Shown: positions 31,935 through 41,769 of the stretch, in pieces | How the letters are laid out: the number at the start of each line of letters is the position of its first letter | Numbering within the stretch: position 1 is the first letter of the stretch | Assembly (NCBI RefSeq): GCF_004683965.1 | Contig: NZ_CP038436.1 | Coordinates: forward strand, 992,001 to 1,056,000 | DNA from: Nocardioides seonyuensis | GTDB taxonomy: Bacteria; Actinomycetota; Actinomycetes; Propionibacteriales; Nocardioidaceae | Direction: 5' to 3' | Length of the DNA: 64,000 nucleotides | Notes under the pieces: model-generated | The model's database searches: none | What the model was told of the DNA's origin: nothing | The model's input: only the letters and a program-made list of their open reading frames with translations | Translations under genes and position numbers: made by a program

Positions 31935-32510
31935 TCAGCCCTCGGGTAGCGCGCGCCATGAGTCATTCGTCGACCAGGTCGTGGGGTCGAACGCGAACCA
32001 GGAGCCCTGTCTCGGCTGGTCTAGCTCACGGCTGATCGGGAGGTCCGTCAGATCGCCGAGCAACAGGCCTCCGACCGCTCCGTGCCCGACGAAGACGATG
32101 CGCCGACCCGGCGCCGCGGCGGAGACACGGCGGACTGCGGCGACGATCCGCCTTTGCGCTGATGCCGCCGTTTCCCAGCCGCGCACCGCCTCATCGGGCC
32201 GAGCGAAGAAGCGGTCAGCGGTCCGTTCGAACTCCTCCGGCGGCAGGAAGCCAGTCGCGGAGCGGTCGTTCTCCCCGAGCTCAGGGTCGTTCGCGACGGG
32301 GAGCCCGAGGGCCTCGCCCAGGATCTCGGCCGTCTCCACAGCCTTCTGCTCCTCGCTCGACACAATGAGCTCCCAGCCCTGGCCCACCAGCACGCGCGCA
32401 AACGTGTGCGCTCGCGCCCGTCCGACGTCCGAAAGGCTCCATCGCGTGACGGGTGTGGACGGATCAACCACGACTTCAGGATGGGTCAGGAAGAGGCACC
32501 GAGCCGTCAT
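31935..32510 (-). CDS. Histidine-phosphatase-fold protein with altered catalytic motif
   Basis: A 191-residue protein with the phosphoglycerate-mutase/phosphatase fold: WSLSDVGRARAHTFARVL, SSEEQKAVETAEIL, GENDRSATGFLP and VGHGAVGGLLLGDL. The N-terminal active-site motif, normally RHG, reads FLTHPEV. The phospho-accepting His is kept but the preceding Arg and following Gly are Thr and Pro. The second catalytic His is present in VGHG. Activity may therefore be weak or changed. It stands alone, between the repeat element and the nuo operon, on the same strand as nuo. Confidence 0.8.
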   Translation of the reverse strand: MTARCLFLTHPEVVVDPSTPVTRWSLSDVGRARAHTFARVLVGQGWELIVSSEEQKAVETAEILGEALGLPVANDPELGENDRSATGFLPPEEFERTADRFFARPDEAVRGWETAASAQRRIVAAVRRVSAAAPGRRIVFVGHGAVGGLLLGDLTDLPISRELDQPRQGSWFAFDPTTWSTNDSWRALPEG

Positions 32511-32549
32511 GGGAGCAATCCTGCCCGGGAAGGTGCCCGAGGGACGGGG

Positions 32550-33557
32550 CTAGGCCGTGCGACTCGCGACGACGTCGGCGAACGACTCCAGGGCGGTGCG
32601 CACGGACCCGGGGTCGAGCACCGAGAGGAGGGCCTTCGCCTCCTCAGCGCGGGCCACCACGAAGGCGCGGGCCTCTTGCATGGCCGAGTGCTTGCGGAGC
32701 AGGTCGAGGGCCTCGGCGTGCAACGCGTCGTCGGTGAGGTCGGCGGAGAGCAGCTCCAGGAGCCGCGCATCCGCAGGATCGGTGGACGCCTTGGCCATCA
32801 GGATCGGCAGCGTGGGAACGCCCTCACGAAGGTCGGTGCCTGGCGTCTTGCCCGACTCGCCCGACTCGGACGCGATGTCGAGGATGTCATCGGAGAGCTG
32901 GAAGGCCGAGCCGACGATCTCGCCGTACTGGCTCAGCGCCTCGACCACCTCGGCGGACGCGCCGCCGAACATGGCGCCGTAGCGGGCCGACGTCGCGATC
33001 AGCGAGCCCGTCTTGCCGGCGACGACCTCGAGGTAGTGGGCCAGCGGGTCCTCACCGGGACCGGGCTCGACGGTCTCGAGGATCTGCCCCTCGACCAGGC
33101 GCGTGAAGGTCCTGGCCTGGATGCGTACGGCGTCCGGCCCGAGGTCGGCGGTCAGCTCGGAGGACTTCCCGAAGAGGAAGTCACCGGTGAGGATCGCGAC
33201 GTGGTTGTCCCAGCGAGCGTTGGCGGTGTCGGCGCCGCGGCGCAGGGCCGCCTCGTCCATGACGTCGTCGTGGTAGAGGGAGGCCACGTGGGTGAGCTCG
33301 ACGACGCACGCCGCGGTGAGGACCTCCGGTGCGTCCGGCTTCGGGCCGGTCTCGGCAGCCAGCAGCACCAGCAACGGGCGGAAGCGCTTGCCGCCCGCGG
33401 CCATCAAGTGCGCGGCCGCGGTGGAGACGTAGTCGGTGCGGCCGCGGCAGTGACCGATGAGCTGCTCCTCGACCGCGGCGAGACGCCGGGCGAGGCGCCT
33501 CTCCAGCTCCTCGTCGACGACGGGGAGAGCCAGGTCCGGGGCCGGGGGGACGGTCAC
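32550..33557 (-). CDS. Polyprenyl diphosphate synthase (menaquinone tail)
   Basis: A trans-polyprenyl synthase of 335 residues that makes the long isoprenoid tail joined to the quinone head by MenA. The first Asp-rich motif is SLYHDDVMDEA and the second is FQLSDDILD. GGKRFRPLLVLL holds the IPP-binding residues. Chain length (hepta- to nona-prenyl) cannot be told reliably. The GTG start overlaps the nuoN stop (GTGA), so it is the fifteenth gene of the nuo operon. This ties quinone supply to complex I expression. It is the gene named ispB/grcC-like in relatives. Confidence 0.92.
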   Translation of the reverse strand: MTVPPAPDLALPVVDEELERRLARRLAAVEEQLIGHCRGRTDYVSTAAAHLMAAGGKRFRPLLVLLAAETGPKPDAPEVLTAACVVELTHVASLYHDDVMDEAALRRGADTANARWDNHVAILTGDFLFGKSSELTADLGPDAVRIQARTFTRLVEGQILETVEPGPGEDPLAHYLEVVAGKTGSLIATSARYGAMFGGASAEVVEALSQYGEIVGSAFQLSDDILDIASESGESGKTPGTDLREGVPTLPILMAKASTDPADARLLELLSADLTDDALHAEALDLLRKHSAMQEARAFVVARAEEAKALLSVLDPGSVRTALESFADVVASRTA

Positions 33558-35173
33558 CTGATGAATTCTCCCGCAAGTCCGGCCAGGTCGAGCATCGGGC
33601 CTGGCAGGACGCCGAGGACCAGGGTCACCGCGGCACCGATCGCGATCGTCGTGGCCGTCAGGACGGAGGGGTAGACCACCGTGGGCCCCTGACCGACGGG
33701 CTCGTCGAAGTACATGGCCTTGATCACCCGGACGTAGAGGTAGGCCGCAAGGGCACTCGCCAGCACGGCCGCGACGACCACGGGCCACGCTCCGGCCGCC
33801 AGGGCGACGGAGAAGACGGCCAGCTTGCCGACGAAGCCGGAGGTCAGCGGGATGCCTGCCATGGCGAGCAGGAAGAAGGCGAAGACACCGGCCACGACCG
33901 GCGACTCCTTGCCGAGGCCGGACCAGCGCTCGATGGCCGTCGCCTCGCCGCCGGAGTCGCGCACCAGGCTGACGACCGCGAAGGCGCCGAGGGTCGCGAA
34001 CCCGTAGGTGACGAGGTAGAAGAGCACCGCCTGCAGCGAGCTGATCTCGCCCACAGCAAGGTCGCTGGTCGCCTGCACGCCGAGCACCCCGGTGAGGATG
34101 AACCCGGTGTGGGCCACCGACGAGTAGGCCAGCAGCCGCTTGATGTCGCTCTGGGTGATCGCCAGCGCCGCTCCGACGAACATCGAGAGGATCGCGATGA
34201 TCCACAGCATGGGCTGCCACGAGGCACGGTCGGCGCCGAGGGCGACGTAGAAGAGACGCATGATCGCGCCGAAGGCGGCGACCTTGGTGCCGGCTGCCAT
34301 GAAGGCCGTGACCGGCGTGGGCGCTCCCTGGTAGACGTCGGGGGTCCAGGCCTGGAACGGCACCGCCCCGACCTTGAAGAGCAGCCCGACGGAGAGGAAG
34401 CCGGTGCCGATGAGCAGCATGGCCGAGCTGCCGACGTCGTTGCGCACGGCCTCGTTGATGTCGGCGAAGTACATCGAACCGGAGAAGCCGTAGATCAGGG
34501 CCGCGCCGTAGAGGAAGAAGGCCGAGGAGAACGACCCCAGCAGGAAGTACTTCAGGGCCGCTTCCTGGCTCAGGAGGCGACGACGCCGGGCCAGCGCACT
34601 CAGCAGGTAGAGAGGCAGGGAGAGGATCTCCAGGCCCACGAACATCGTGAGCAGGTCGTTGGCCGCGGGGAAGATCATCATCCCGAAGACCGCGAACATG
34701 AAGAGCGGGTAGACCTCGGTGTGCTCGCGGTTGGCGGCGTAGGCCTCGCGCTCGGCGTCGGTCCCGGGCAGGGCCGCCGCCTGGCCTGCGAAGGCGCTCA
34801 CGCCACCGTCGAGGTGGCGCTCGGCGAAGAGCAGCGTGCCCACGAGCGCGAGCAGCAGGACCAGGCCCCAGATGAAGAGCGTGGGGCCGTCGACCGCGAT
34901 GGTCCCGCCCATGGCGAGAAGGCCGTAGGCGGCACCGTCGGCGTGGGCCAGGCCCTCCTCCGCCGCGTCGTCGGCGCCGTAGCGAGCGGCGACCGCGACG
35001 ACACCGACGAGAGCGGCACCGAGGCCGACCATGGTCAGCAGCACCTGCGAGAGGTAGCGCCAGGCGCGCGGCACGAAGGCCTCGACGACCACCCCGAGGC
35101 ACGCGACCGCGAACACCGCCAGCAGCGGCCACAGCTCGAAGTAGTCGACGCTGGGCTTGACGAAGTCGGTCAC
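33554..35173 (-). CDS. nuoN: NADH-quinone oxidoreductase subunit N
   Basis: A 539-residue antiporter-like proton-pumping subunit with about 14 helices. GLEILSLPLYLLSALARR (the Glu-containing helix 5) and the Lys-bearing ALKYFLLGSFSSAFFLYG and YSSVAHTGFILTGV segments mark the Mrp-type channel. There is an unusually long hydrophilic insert (about residues 118-150, near LDGGVSAFAGQ...ANREHTE) between early helices. GTG start overlapping the nuoM stop by four bases. Confidence 0.94.
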   Translation of the reverse strand: MTDFVKPSVDYFELWPLLAVFAVACLGVVVEAFVPRAWRYLSQVLLTMVGLGAALVGVVAVAARYGADDAAEEGLAHADGAAYGLLAMGGTIAVDGPTLFIWGLVLLLALVGTLLFAERHLDGGVSAFAGQAAALPGTDAEREAYAANREHTEVYPLFMFAVFGMMIFPAANDLLTMFVGLEILSLPLYLLSALARRRRLLSQEAALKYFLLGSFSSAFFLYGAALIYGFSGSMYFADINEAVRNDVGSSAMLLIGTGFLSVGLLFKVGAVPFQAWTPDVYQGAPTPVTAFMAAGTKVAAFGAIMRLFYVALGADRASWQPMLWIIAILSMFVGAALAITQSDIKRLLAYSSVAHTGFILTGVLGVQATSDLAVGEISSLQAVLFYLVTYGFATLGAFAVVSLVRDSGGEATAIERWSGLGKESPVVAGVFAFFLLAMAGIPLTSGFVGKLAVFSVALAAGAWPVVVAAVLASALAAYLYVRVIKAMYFDEPVGQGPTVVYPSVLTATTIAIGAAVTLVLGVLPGPMLDLAGLAGEFIR

Positions 35174-36714
35174 TGGTGACCCCCCTCAGTGGTCGTGTGG
35201 GGCGTGGTCCCTTCCACCGTCGGCGCCGGGTCGGTCACGCCGACCTGCGCCAGGGTGTCGTGGACGTACGGGTTGATCGTGTCGAGCAACGGCATCGGGT
35301 AGAAGCCGAAGAGCAGCAGGCCGAGCACCAGCGGGGCCAGTACCCCGACCTCGCGGCGGTCGAGGTCGGGCACAGGTGTCGCATCGACGCCGCCCTCCCC
35401 GGTCATCGTGCGTTGGTACATCCAGAGGGCGTAGACCGCTGCCAGCACGATGGCGAGCACGGCGACGGCGCCGACGAGCCAGTGGTGCTGGAAGGCCGCG
35501 ATGATCACCATCAGCTCGGACACGAACGGCGCGAGGCCCGGCAGCCCTGCCGCCGCGAGGCCACCGACCAGGAAGAGACCGGCCAGCACCGGCGCGGTCC
35601 GCTCGACACCGCCCATCTGACGGATCGAGGCAGTGCCGGTGCGGCGGATGAGGAAGCCCGCCACCAGGAACATCAGCGCCGTCGCGATGCCGTGGTTGAC
35701 CATGTAGAGGATCGCGCCAGCGCCTCCGGTGCTGCTGAAGACGAAGATGCCGAGCACGATGAAGCCGAAGTGGGACAGCGACGTCAGACCGATCAGCCTG
35801 AGCACGTCGTCCTGGCCGATGGCCACGAGCGCGCCGTAGATGATCGAGATGAGGGCGAGCACCACGACCACGGGCGTGGCCCACTGCGACGCCTCCGGCA
35901 GCAGCCCCAGGCAGAAGCGCAGCATGCCGAAGGTGCCGATCTTGTCCAGGATGCACACCAGCAGCACCGAGGTGCCGGTGGTGGCCTTCTCGGTCGTGTC
36001 GGCCAGCCAGGTGTGCAGGGGGAACATCGGCGCCTTGGCGGCGAACGCGATGAAGAAGCCCACGAAGAGCCACCGCTGGGTGGTCTCGTCGATGTCGAGT
36101 GCCGCCAGGTCGGACAGCAGGAAGCTCGGGGTGCCGTTGTCGGCCGAGACGACGTAGAGCCCGATCACCGACGCGAGCATCACCAGTCCACCGGCGAGCT
36201 GGTAGATCAGGAACTTCGTCGCCGCACGGCCACGTCCCGCGCGACCGAAGCCGCCGATGAGGAAGTAGGCGGGGATCAGCGTCGCCTCGAAGACGACGTA
36301 GAACAAGAAGACGTCGGTCGCCGTGAACACCGCGAGCGAGAGGGCCTCGAGCGCCAGGGTCCAGGCCACGAAGGCGCTGCTGCCGCCGTTGCCCTCGTCG
36401 TCTGCCTCACGCCAGGAGGCCACCAGGACGATGGGGACGAGCAGAGCGGTCAGCAGCACCATGAGCAGGCCCAGGCCGTCGACGCCGAGCGCGTAGTGGA
36501 CGCCCAGTGCCTCGATCCAGGTGTGCGTCTCGGTGAGCTGCATCCCGCCACCGACGTCGTACGACGTCAGCGCGGTGACCGCGGCGAGCACCAGGGTCGC
36601 TCCGGCGAACGCGATGCCGACCAGGCGTGCCGTGGCTCCCGGGAGGAAGGCCGTCGCGACAGCACCCAGAAGGGGCAGCGCGATCAGGATCGAGAGGATG
36701 GGGAGCTCGTTCAT
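35170..36714 (-). CDS. nuoM: NADH-quinone oxidoreductase subunit M
   Basis: A 514-residue antiporter-like membrane subunit. Family segments include [59 protein letters not shown] and [25 protein letters not shown], carrying the channel Glu, Lys and His residues. It pumps protons as part of complex I. It overlaps nuoL and nuoN by four bases on each side. Confidence 0.95.
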   Translation of the reverse strand: MNELPILSILIALPLLGAVATAFLPGATARLVGIAFAGATLVLAAVTALTSYDVGGGMQLTETHTWIEALGVHYALGVDGLGLLMVLLTALLVPIVLVASWREADDEGNGGSSAFVAWTLALEALSLAVFTATDVFLFYVVFEATLIPAYFLIGGFGRAGRGRAATKFLIYQLAGGLVMLASVIGLYVVSADNGTPSFLLSDLAALDIDETTQRWLFVGFFIAFAAKAPMFPLHTWLADTTEKATTGTSVLLVCILDKIGTFGMLRFCLGLLPEASQWATPVVVVLALISIIYGALVAIGQDDVLRLIGLTSLSHFGFIVLGIFVFSSTGGAGAILYMVNHGIATALMFLVAGFLIRRTGTASIRQMGGVERTAPVLAGLFLVGGLAAAGLPGLAPFVSELMVIIAAFQHHWLVGAVAVLAIVLAAVYALWMYQRTMTGEGGVDATPVPDLDRREVGVLAPLVLGLLLFGFYPMPLLDTINPYVHDTLAQVGVTDPAPTVEGTTPHTTTEGGHQ

Positions 36715-38711
36715 CCGAGGTTCACCGCCAGGAGGGCCAGGACGACCACGAGGGCGCCGCCGAGAATGGACAGGGCGTAGGAGCGGACGAACCCGTTCTG
36801 GGCCTTGCGCATCGTCTGCGACAAGCCACCGGCTGCGGCAGCGCTGCCCTCGACGACTCCGTCGACGCCGCGGCGGTCGAACGTCGCCAGGCCGCGCGTG
36901 AGCGCCCCGGTCGGTCGGACCACCACCGCATCGTTGACGGCGTCACCGTAGAGGTCGGCCCGAGCGGCCCGGGTGGCCCAGGAGACGTCGCGAGGGGCGA
37001 CGCGAGGCACGTCGCGCTTGCCGACCAGGAACCAGGCGGCAGCCACGCCGAGCGCGACGACGGCCACGATGATCATGGTGATGACGATCGCCGGCAGCGG
37101 CGGCTCGTGGTGCTCGGCGTGCCCGGTCACCGGAGTGAGCCAGTCGACGATCCAGTTGCCGAGCAGCAGCACCCCGCCCAGCACCGAGAGGGCGGCCAGC
37201 GCGACCAGCGGGCCGGTCATCACCGACGGCGACTCGTGCGGGTGGGCGTCGTCGGCCCAGCGCACGCCCGTGCCGTTGGCGCGGGTGGGGCCGAAGAAGG
37301 TCATCAGCATCAGGCGCGTCATGTAGTAGCCGGTGATGCCGGCACCCAGCAGCGCGAGCAGCCCCACGAAGAGGTTCTCGGCGAGCGCGCTCTCGATGAT
37401 CTTGTCCTTGGACCAGAACCCGGAGAAGAGCGGGAACCCGATGATCGCCAGGTAGCCCATCGCGAAGGTGATGAAGGTGATCGGCATGACCTTGGCGAGT
37501 GCGCCGTAGCGGCGCATGTCGACCTCGTCGTTCATCCCGTGCATGACCGAGCCAGCGCCCAGGAACATGTTGGCCTTGAAGAAGCCGTGGGTCAGCAGGT
37601 GGAAGATCGCGAACGGGTAGCCGACGGGCCCGAGACCGGCCGCGAGCATCATGTAGCCGATCTGGCTCATCGTCGACCCGGCCAGCACGCGCTTGATGTC
37701 GTCCTTCGCACAACCGATGACCGCACCGAAGAGGAGCGTGACGACGGCGACCACGACGACGGCCGTCTGCGCCACCTCGGAGTACTCGAAGACGAAGTTG
37801 GAGCGGACGACCAGGTAGACACCGGCGGTGACCATGGTGGCGGCATGGATCAGCGCCGAGACGGGCGTGGGGCCCTCCATCGCGTCGAGCAGCCAGCCCT
37901 GGAGCGGGACCTGCGCCGACTTGGCGCACGCGGCGAGCAGCAGCAGGAGCCCGATCGCGGTCATCGTGCCCGACGTGGCCTCCGACGTCATCTCGCTGAC
38001 GCGGCCGAAGTCGGTGGTGCCGAAGGTCGCCATCAGCAGCGCGATGCCGAGTGAGAGCCCGATGTCACCGACGCGGTTCATCACGAAGGCCTTCTTGGCG
38101 GCGGCTGCAGCCGTGGGCTTGTGCTGCCAGAAGCCGATGAGGAGGTAGGACGCCAGGCCGACACCCTCCCACCCGAGGAACAGCACGACGAAGTTGCCCG
38201 CCAGGACGACGGTCAGCATCGCGGCGACGAAGAGGTTGAGGTAGCCGAAGAACCGGCGGCGGCGCGCGTCGTGCTCCATGTAGCCGATGGAGTAGACGTG
38301 GATCAGCGTGCCCACGCCGGTGATCAGCAGCAGGAACAGCGCGGAGAGCTGGTCGTAGAGGAGGTCCATCCCGACCTCGAGGGAACCGCTCTCGAACCAG
38401 GTGAAGAGGTGCTGGCCGATCTGGCGCTCCTCCTCGCCGCGGCCGAGGAGCGCGATGAAGAGGACGAGGCTCAGGACGAAGGAGGCCGCGGCGGCGGCGG
38501 TACCGATCCAGTGCCCCCACTTGTCCATCGCGCCGCGCGCGAGAGGCCCGCCGACCAGCAGGACGATCGCGCCGAGCGCCGGCAGGGCGACGACCAGCCA
38601 CAGCAGGTCGAACACGCCGCCCGCACCGGTGTCGGGCGACACCAACGGGACCGATGAGCCCTCGCTCATCGACAGCCCCACGAACGGCATGGGGGACACA
38701 AGTGAAGTCAC
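36711..38711 (-). CDS. nuoL: NADH-quinone oxidoreductase subunit L
   Basis: The 666-residue distal antiporter subunit of complex I with the long lateral helix at the C-terminus. [69 protein letters not shown] and [22 protein letters not shown] are diagnostic. GTG start ten bases after the nuoK stop. A hydrophilic stretch near 470-500 ([17 protein letters not shown]) lies before the last helices. Confidence 0.95.
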   Translation of the reverse strand: MTSLVSPMPFVGLSMSEGSSVPLVSPDTGAGGVFDLLWLVVALPALGAIVLLVGGPLARGAMDKWGHWIGTAAAAASFVLSLVLFIALLGRGEEERQIGQHLFTWFESGSLEVGMDLLYDQLSALFLLLITGVGTLIHVYSIGYMEHDARRRRFFGYLNLFVAAMLTVVLAGNFVVLFLGWEGVGLASYLLIGFWQHKPTAAAAAKKAFVMNRVGDIGLSLGIALLMATFGTTDFGRVSEMTSEATSGTMTAIGLLLLLAACAKSAQVPLQGWLLDAMEGPTPVSALIHAATMVTAGVYLVVRSNFVFEYSEVAQTAVVVVAVVTLLFGAVIGCAKDDIKRVLAGSTMSQIGYMMLAAGLGPVGYPFAIFHLLTHGFFKANMFLGAGSVMHGMNDEVDMRRYGALAKVMPITFITFAMGYLAIIGFPLFSGFWSKDKIIESALAENLFVGLLALLGAGITGYYMTRLMLMTFFGPTRANGTGVRWADDAHPHESPSVMTGPLVALAALSVLGGVLLLGNWIVDWLTPVTGHAEHHEPPLPAIVITMIIVAVVALGVAAAWFLVGKRDVPRVAPRDVSWATRAARADLYGDAVNDAVVVRPTGALTRGLATFDRRGVDGVVEGSAAAAGGLSQTMRKAQNGFVRSYALSILGGALVVVLALLAVNLG

Positions 38712-38721
38712 GACAGCTCCC

Positions 38722-39015
38722 TCAGTACTTCAGCAGGCTGGCGTCGTCGACCGAGGCCGAGCGTCGCGTGCGGAAGATGGTCATGATGATCGCCAGGCCG
38801 ATGACGACCTCGGCTGCGGCCACCACCATCACGAAGAAGGCCGCGACCTGGCCGTCGAGGTTCCCGTGCTGGTGGGCGAACGCGACGAAGGCGAGGTTGC
38901 AGGCGTTGAGCATCAGCTCGACGCACATGAAGACCACGAGCGCGTTGCGACGCGTGAGCACGCCGACGCACCCGATGGTGAACAGGATCGCCGAGAGGAC
39001 GACGTACTCGGTCAC
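38722..39015 (-). CDS. nuoK: NADH-quinone oxidoreductase subunit K
   Basis: A 97-residue, three-helix membrane subunit. [19 protein letters not shown] contains the conserved Glu of helix 2, and the second buried Glu lies in [15 protein letters not shown]. The short DASLLKY tail is typical. GTG start overlapping the nuoJ stop by four bases. Confidence 0.95.
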   Translation of the reverse strand: MTEYVVLSAILFTIGCVGVLTRRNALVVFMCVELMLNACNLAFVAFAHQHGNLDGQVAAFFVMVVAAAEVVIGLAIIMTIFRTRRSASVDDASLLKY

Positions 39016-39839
39016 TTGTCCTCCTCCGTGTTGGCCGGGGTGCCCGACTTGCCCGAGGTCTCCGGCATCTCGCTGGGATCGCTGTGCTGGTCGAGCCCGG
39101 CGAGCTGTCGGCGCACCTCCTCGATGTCCTCGGCCATGGCCGGGGCGGACCGCACCGTGCCACGAGCGGCGAGCACGCGGGAGACCGACGCCTCCGACGG
39201 CGAGCCGTCAGGGAGCAGGGCAGGCGTGTCGACCGCGTTGTGGCGGGCGTAGACGCCCGGGGCAGGGAGCGGACCGGGGTGCTTGCCGTGCTCGGCGTAG
39301 TCGCGCATGCGCCGCGCGGCCTGGGCACGCTGGCCCGCGCGCGGCGTGAGCCTCTCGCGGTGGGCCAGGACCATCGCACCCATCGCGGCGGTGATGAGCA
39401 GGGCGCTGGTCGCCTCGAAGGCGAAGACGTAGCGCGAGAAGAGGATGTTCGCGAGTGCCGGGACGTTGCCCCCGGCGTTGGCCTCGCCCAGCCCCTGGAC
39501 GGCACCGAGGGTGACCTGGCCGAGCGCCAGGACGAGCACGATGCCCAGCGCCACGCCGAGCAGGACGGCCAGGACGCGCTGGCCCCGGATCGTCTCCACG
39601 AGCGAGTCGGAGGCATCGACGCCGATGAGCATCATGACGAAGAGGAAGAGCATCAAGATCGCGCCGGTGTAGACGATGATCTGCACGGCGAAGAGGAACG
39701 GCCCGCCGAGTGCGAGGTAGAGCACCGCCAGCCCCATCATCACCACGGCCAGCAGGAGGGCCGCGTGGACGGCCTTGCGGACGAAGAGGATGCCCAGGGC
39801 GGCGGCGACCATCAGGGGCGCGAGGATCCAGAAGGTCAC
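39012..39839 (-). CDS. nuoJ: NADH-quinone oxidoreductase subunit J
   Basis: A 275-residue subunit. The five-helix core occupies about residues 1-170, with [33 protein letters not shown] carrying the conserved TM3 region. A cytoplasmic tail of about 105 residues follows (residues 170-275), rich in Pro, Arg and charged residues and absent from the E. coli protein. Its role is unknown. GTG start coupled to nuoI. Confidence 0.93.
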   Translation of the reverse strand: MTFWILAPLMVAAALGILFVRKAVHAALLLAVVMMGLAVLYLALGGPFLFAVQIIVYTGAILMLFLFVMMLIGVDASDSLVETIRGQRVLAVLLGVALGIVLVLALGQVTLGAVQGLGEANAGGNVPALANILFSRYVFAFEATSALLITAAMGAMVLAHRERLTPRAGQRAQAARRMRDYAEHGKHPGPLPAPGVYARHNAVDTPALLPDGSPSEASVSRVLAARGTVRSAPAMAEDIEEVRRQLAGLDQHSDPSEMPETSGKSGTPANTEEDK

Positions 39840-40390
39840 CGGGCCCCTCCCTCGGTGGGAGCGGGTGCGCTGTAGGTGCCGCGGTAGTAGTCCTTCTCGT
39901 CGTCACCCAGTCGCATGGGGTGCGGCGGCTGCTCCATGCCCGGAAGGAGCGGGGCGAGCAGGTCGGACTTCTCGTAGATGAGATCGGCACGACTGGTGTC
40001 GGCCAGCTCGTACTCGTTGGTCATCGTGAGGGCGCGCGTGGGACAGGCCTCGATGCACAGGCCGCACAGGATGCAGCGCAGGTAGTTGATCTGGTAGACG
40101 CGGCCGTAGCGCTCCCCAGGGCTGAACCGCTCGTCCTCGCTGTTGTCAGCACCCTCGACGTAGATCGCGTCCGCAGGGCACGCCCAGGCGCACAGCTCGC
40201 AGCCGATGCACTTCTCCAGGCCGTCGGGCCAGCGGTTGAGCTGGTGTCGTCCGTGGAAGCGCGGCGCGGTCGGCAGCTTCTCGAAGGGGTACTGCTCGGT
40301 GACGACCTTCCGGAACATCGTGCGGAAGGTGACGCCGAACCCCGCGACGGGGTCCCAGAACTGCTCCTTGAAGCCCTTGGACTCGCTCAT
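39836..40390 (-). CDS. nuoI: NADH-quinone oxidoreductase subunit I
   Basis: A 184-residue peripheral ferredoxin-like subunit carrying two 4Fe-4S clusters (N6a/N6b). The motifs are [12 protein letters not shown] near residue 60 and [12 protein letters not shown] near 100. It links NuoG/NuoB electron flow toward menaquinone. ATG start overlapping the nuoH stop. Confidence 0.95.
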   Translation of the reverse strand: MSESKGFKEQFWDPVAGFGVTFRTMFRKVVTEQYPFEKLPTAPRFHGRHQLNRWPDGLEKCIGCELCAWACPADAIYVEGADNSEDERFSPGERYGRVYQINYLRCILCGLCIEACPTRALTMTNEYELADTSRADLIYEKSDLLAPLLPGMEQPPHPMRLGDDEKDYYRGTYSAPAPTEGGAR

Positions 40391-41769
40391 CGGTCTTCAT
40401 CCCCCTCGGTGGCGGTCGGATCGGTGGCGGTCGGATCGGTGGTGGCCGAGCCGGTGACGGTGCGGCTGGCGGCGAAGGTGACCGGGGCAGCCGCGCCCCG
40501 GACCGCACCGCCGGCAGGCATCGGCGGAACCGGGAAGCCGCCCGCGAAGGCGTCGTGGGGCTCCTCGGACGCCTCGGGCTGCGACGTGTCGTCGTCCTCG
40601 CCGTCGCCCATGAACATCAGCCCGATGGCCAGCACCAGCGCCACCGCGAAGGCTGCGACGAGGTAGGTCCGGTCGATGCCGCCGTCGAGCGAGAGCACCC
40701 GGATGGTCGCGACCGCGATGATCCACAGCAGGGACAGCGGGATCAGGACCTTCCACCCCAGCGCCATGAACTGGTCGTAGCGCAGGCGGGGCAGCGAGCC
40801 GCGCAGCCAGATGAACATGAAGATGAAGAGGAAGACCTTGCCGAAGAACCACAGCAGCGGCCAGTAGCCCTCGTTGGCGCCGGGCCAGATGTGCTCGATG
40901 CCCCACGGTGCGGCCCAGCCGCCGAGGAACAGCGTCGTGGCGATGGCCGACACGGTGGCCATGTTGATGTACTCGGCGAGGAAGAACAGCGCGAACTTCA
41001 GGCTGGAGTACTCGGTGTGGAAGCCGCCGACCAGCTCACCCTCTGCCTCGGGGAGGTCGAAGGGGGCGCGGTTGGTCTCCCCCACCATCGAGATCATGTA
41101 GATGATGAACGAGGGTGCCAGGATCAGGCCGAACCAGAGCTCGTCCTGCGCGGCGACGATCTCGGAGGTCGACATCGAGCCGGCGTAGAGGAACACCGCG
41201 ACCAGCGCCAGACCCATGGCGACCTCGTAGGAGATCATCTGGGCGCTCGAGCGGAGCCCGCCGAGCAGGGAGTAGGTCGAGCCGGAGGACCAGCCTCCCA
41301 GGACGATGCCGTAGATCCCGATCGAGGCGATCGCCAGCAGGAAGAGCACGGCGACCGGCATGTCGGTGAGCTGCAGGGGGGTCCGCTCGCCGAAGAAGCT
41401 GACCTCGGGGCCGAACGGGATCACCGCCCAGGTCACGAACGCCGGCACGACGGCCAGTACGGGCGCGAGCAGGAAGACCACCTTGTCGGCGGCCTTGGGG
41501 ATGATGTCCTCCTTCAGCGCCAGCTTCACGCCGTCGGCCAGCGACTGCAGCAGGCCGAAGGGGCCGTTGACGTTGGGCCCGATGCGGTGCTGCATCCGGG
41601 CCACCACGCGTCGCTCCAGCCAGATGTTGAAGAGCGTGAGGAGCACGAGCACCACGAAGATCAGCAGCGCCTTGACCAGGATGACCCACCAAGGGTCCTT
41701 GCCGAAGGCAGCGAGACCGCCGTCGGGGATCGCCACCAGGGGCAGCGCGTCGATGAGCGACAGGTTCAC
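40387..41769 (-). CDS. nuoH: NADH-quinone oxidoreductase subunit H
   Basis: A 460-residue quinone-site membrane subunit. [56 protein letters not shown] and the acidic loop residues form the quinone-access region. Residues from about 375 onward are a hydrophilic tail that ends in a tandem DPTAT repeat encoded by a 15-bp direct repeat. Start is GTG 41769, overlapping the nuoG stop by four bases; the longer upstream frame is non-homologous. Confidence 0.93.
   Translation of the reverse strand: MNLSLIDALPLVAIPDGGLAAFGKDPWWVILVKALLIFVVLVLLTLFNIWLERRVVARMQHRIGPNVNGPFGLLQSLADGVKLALKEDIIPKAADKVVFLLAPVLAVVPAFVTWAVIPFGPEVSFFGERTPLQLTDMPVAVLFLLAIASIGIYGIVLGGWSSGSTYSLLGGLRSSAQMISYEVAMGLALVAVFLYAGSMSTSEIVAAQDELWFGLILAPSFIIYMISMVGETNRAPFDLPEAEGELVGGFHTEYSSLKFALFFLAEYINMATVSAIATTLFLGGWAAPWGIEHIWPGANEGYWPLLWFFGKVFLFIFMFIWLRGSLPRLRYDQFMALGWKVLIPLSLLWIIAVATIRVLSLDGGIDRTYLVAAFAVALVLAIGLMFMGDGEDDDTSQPEASEEPHDAFAGGFPVPPMPAGGAVRGAAAPVTFAASRTVTGSATTDPTATDPTATEGDEDR
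40408..40437 (+). repeat. Tandem 15-bp repeat in the nuoH tail
   Basis: Two exact copies of GGTGGCGGTCGGATC followed by a partial third. Read on the minus strand it gives repeated DPTAT near the NuoH C-terminus. Likely slippage-prone, with no evident function. Confidence 0.7.
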
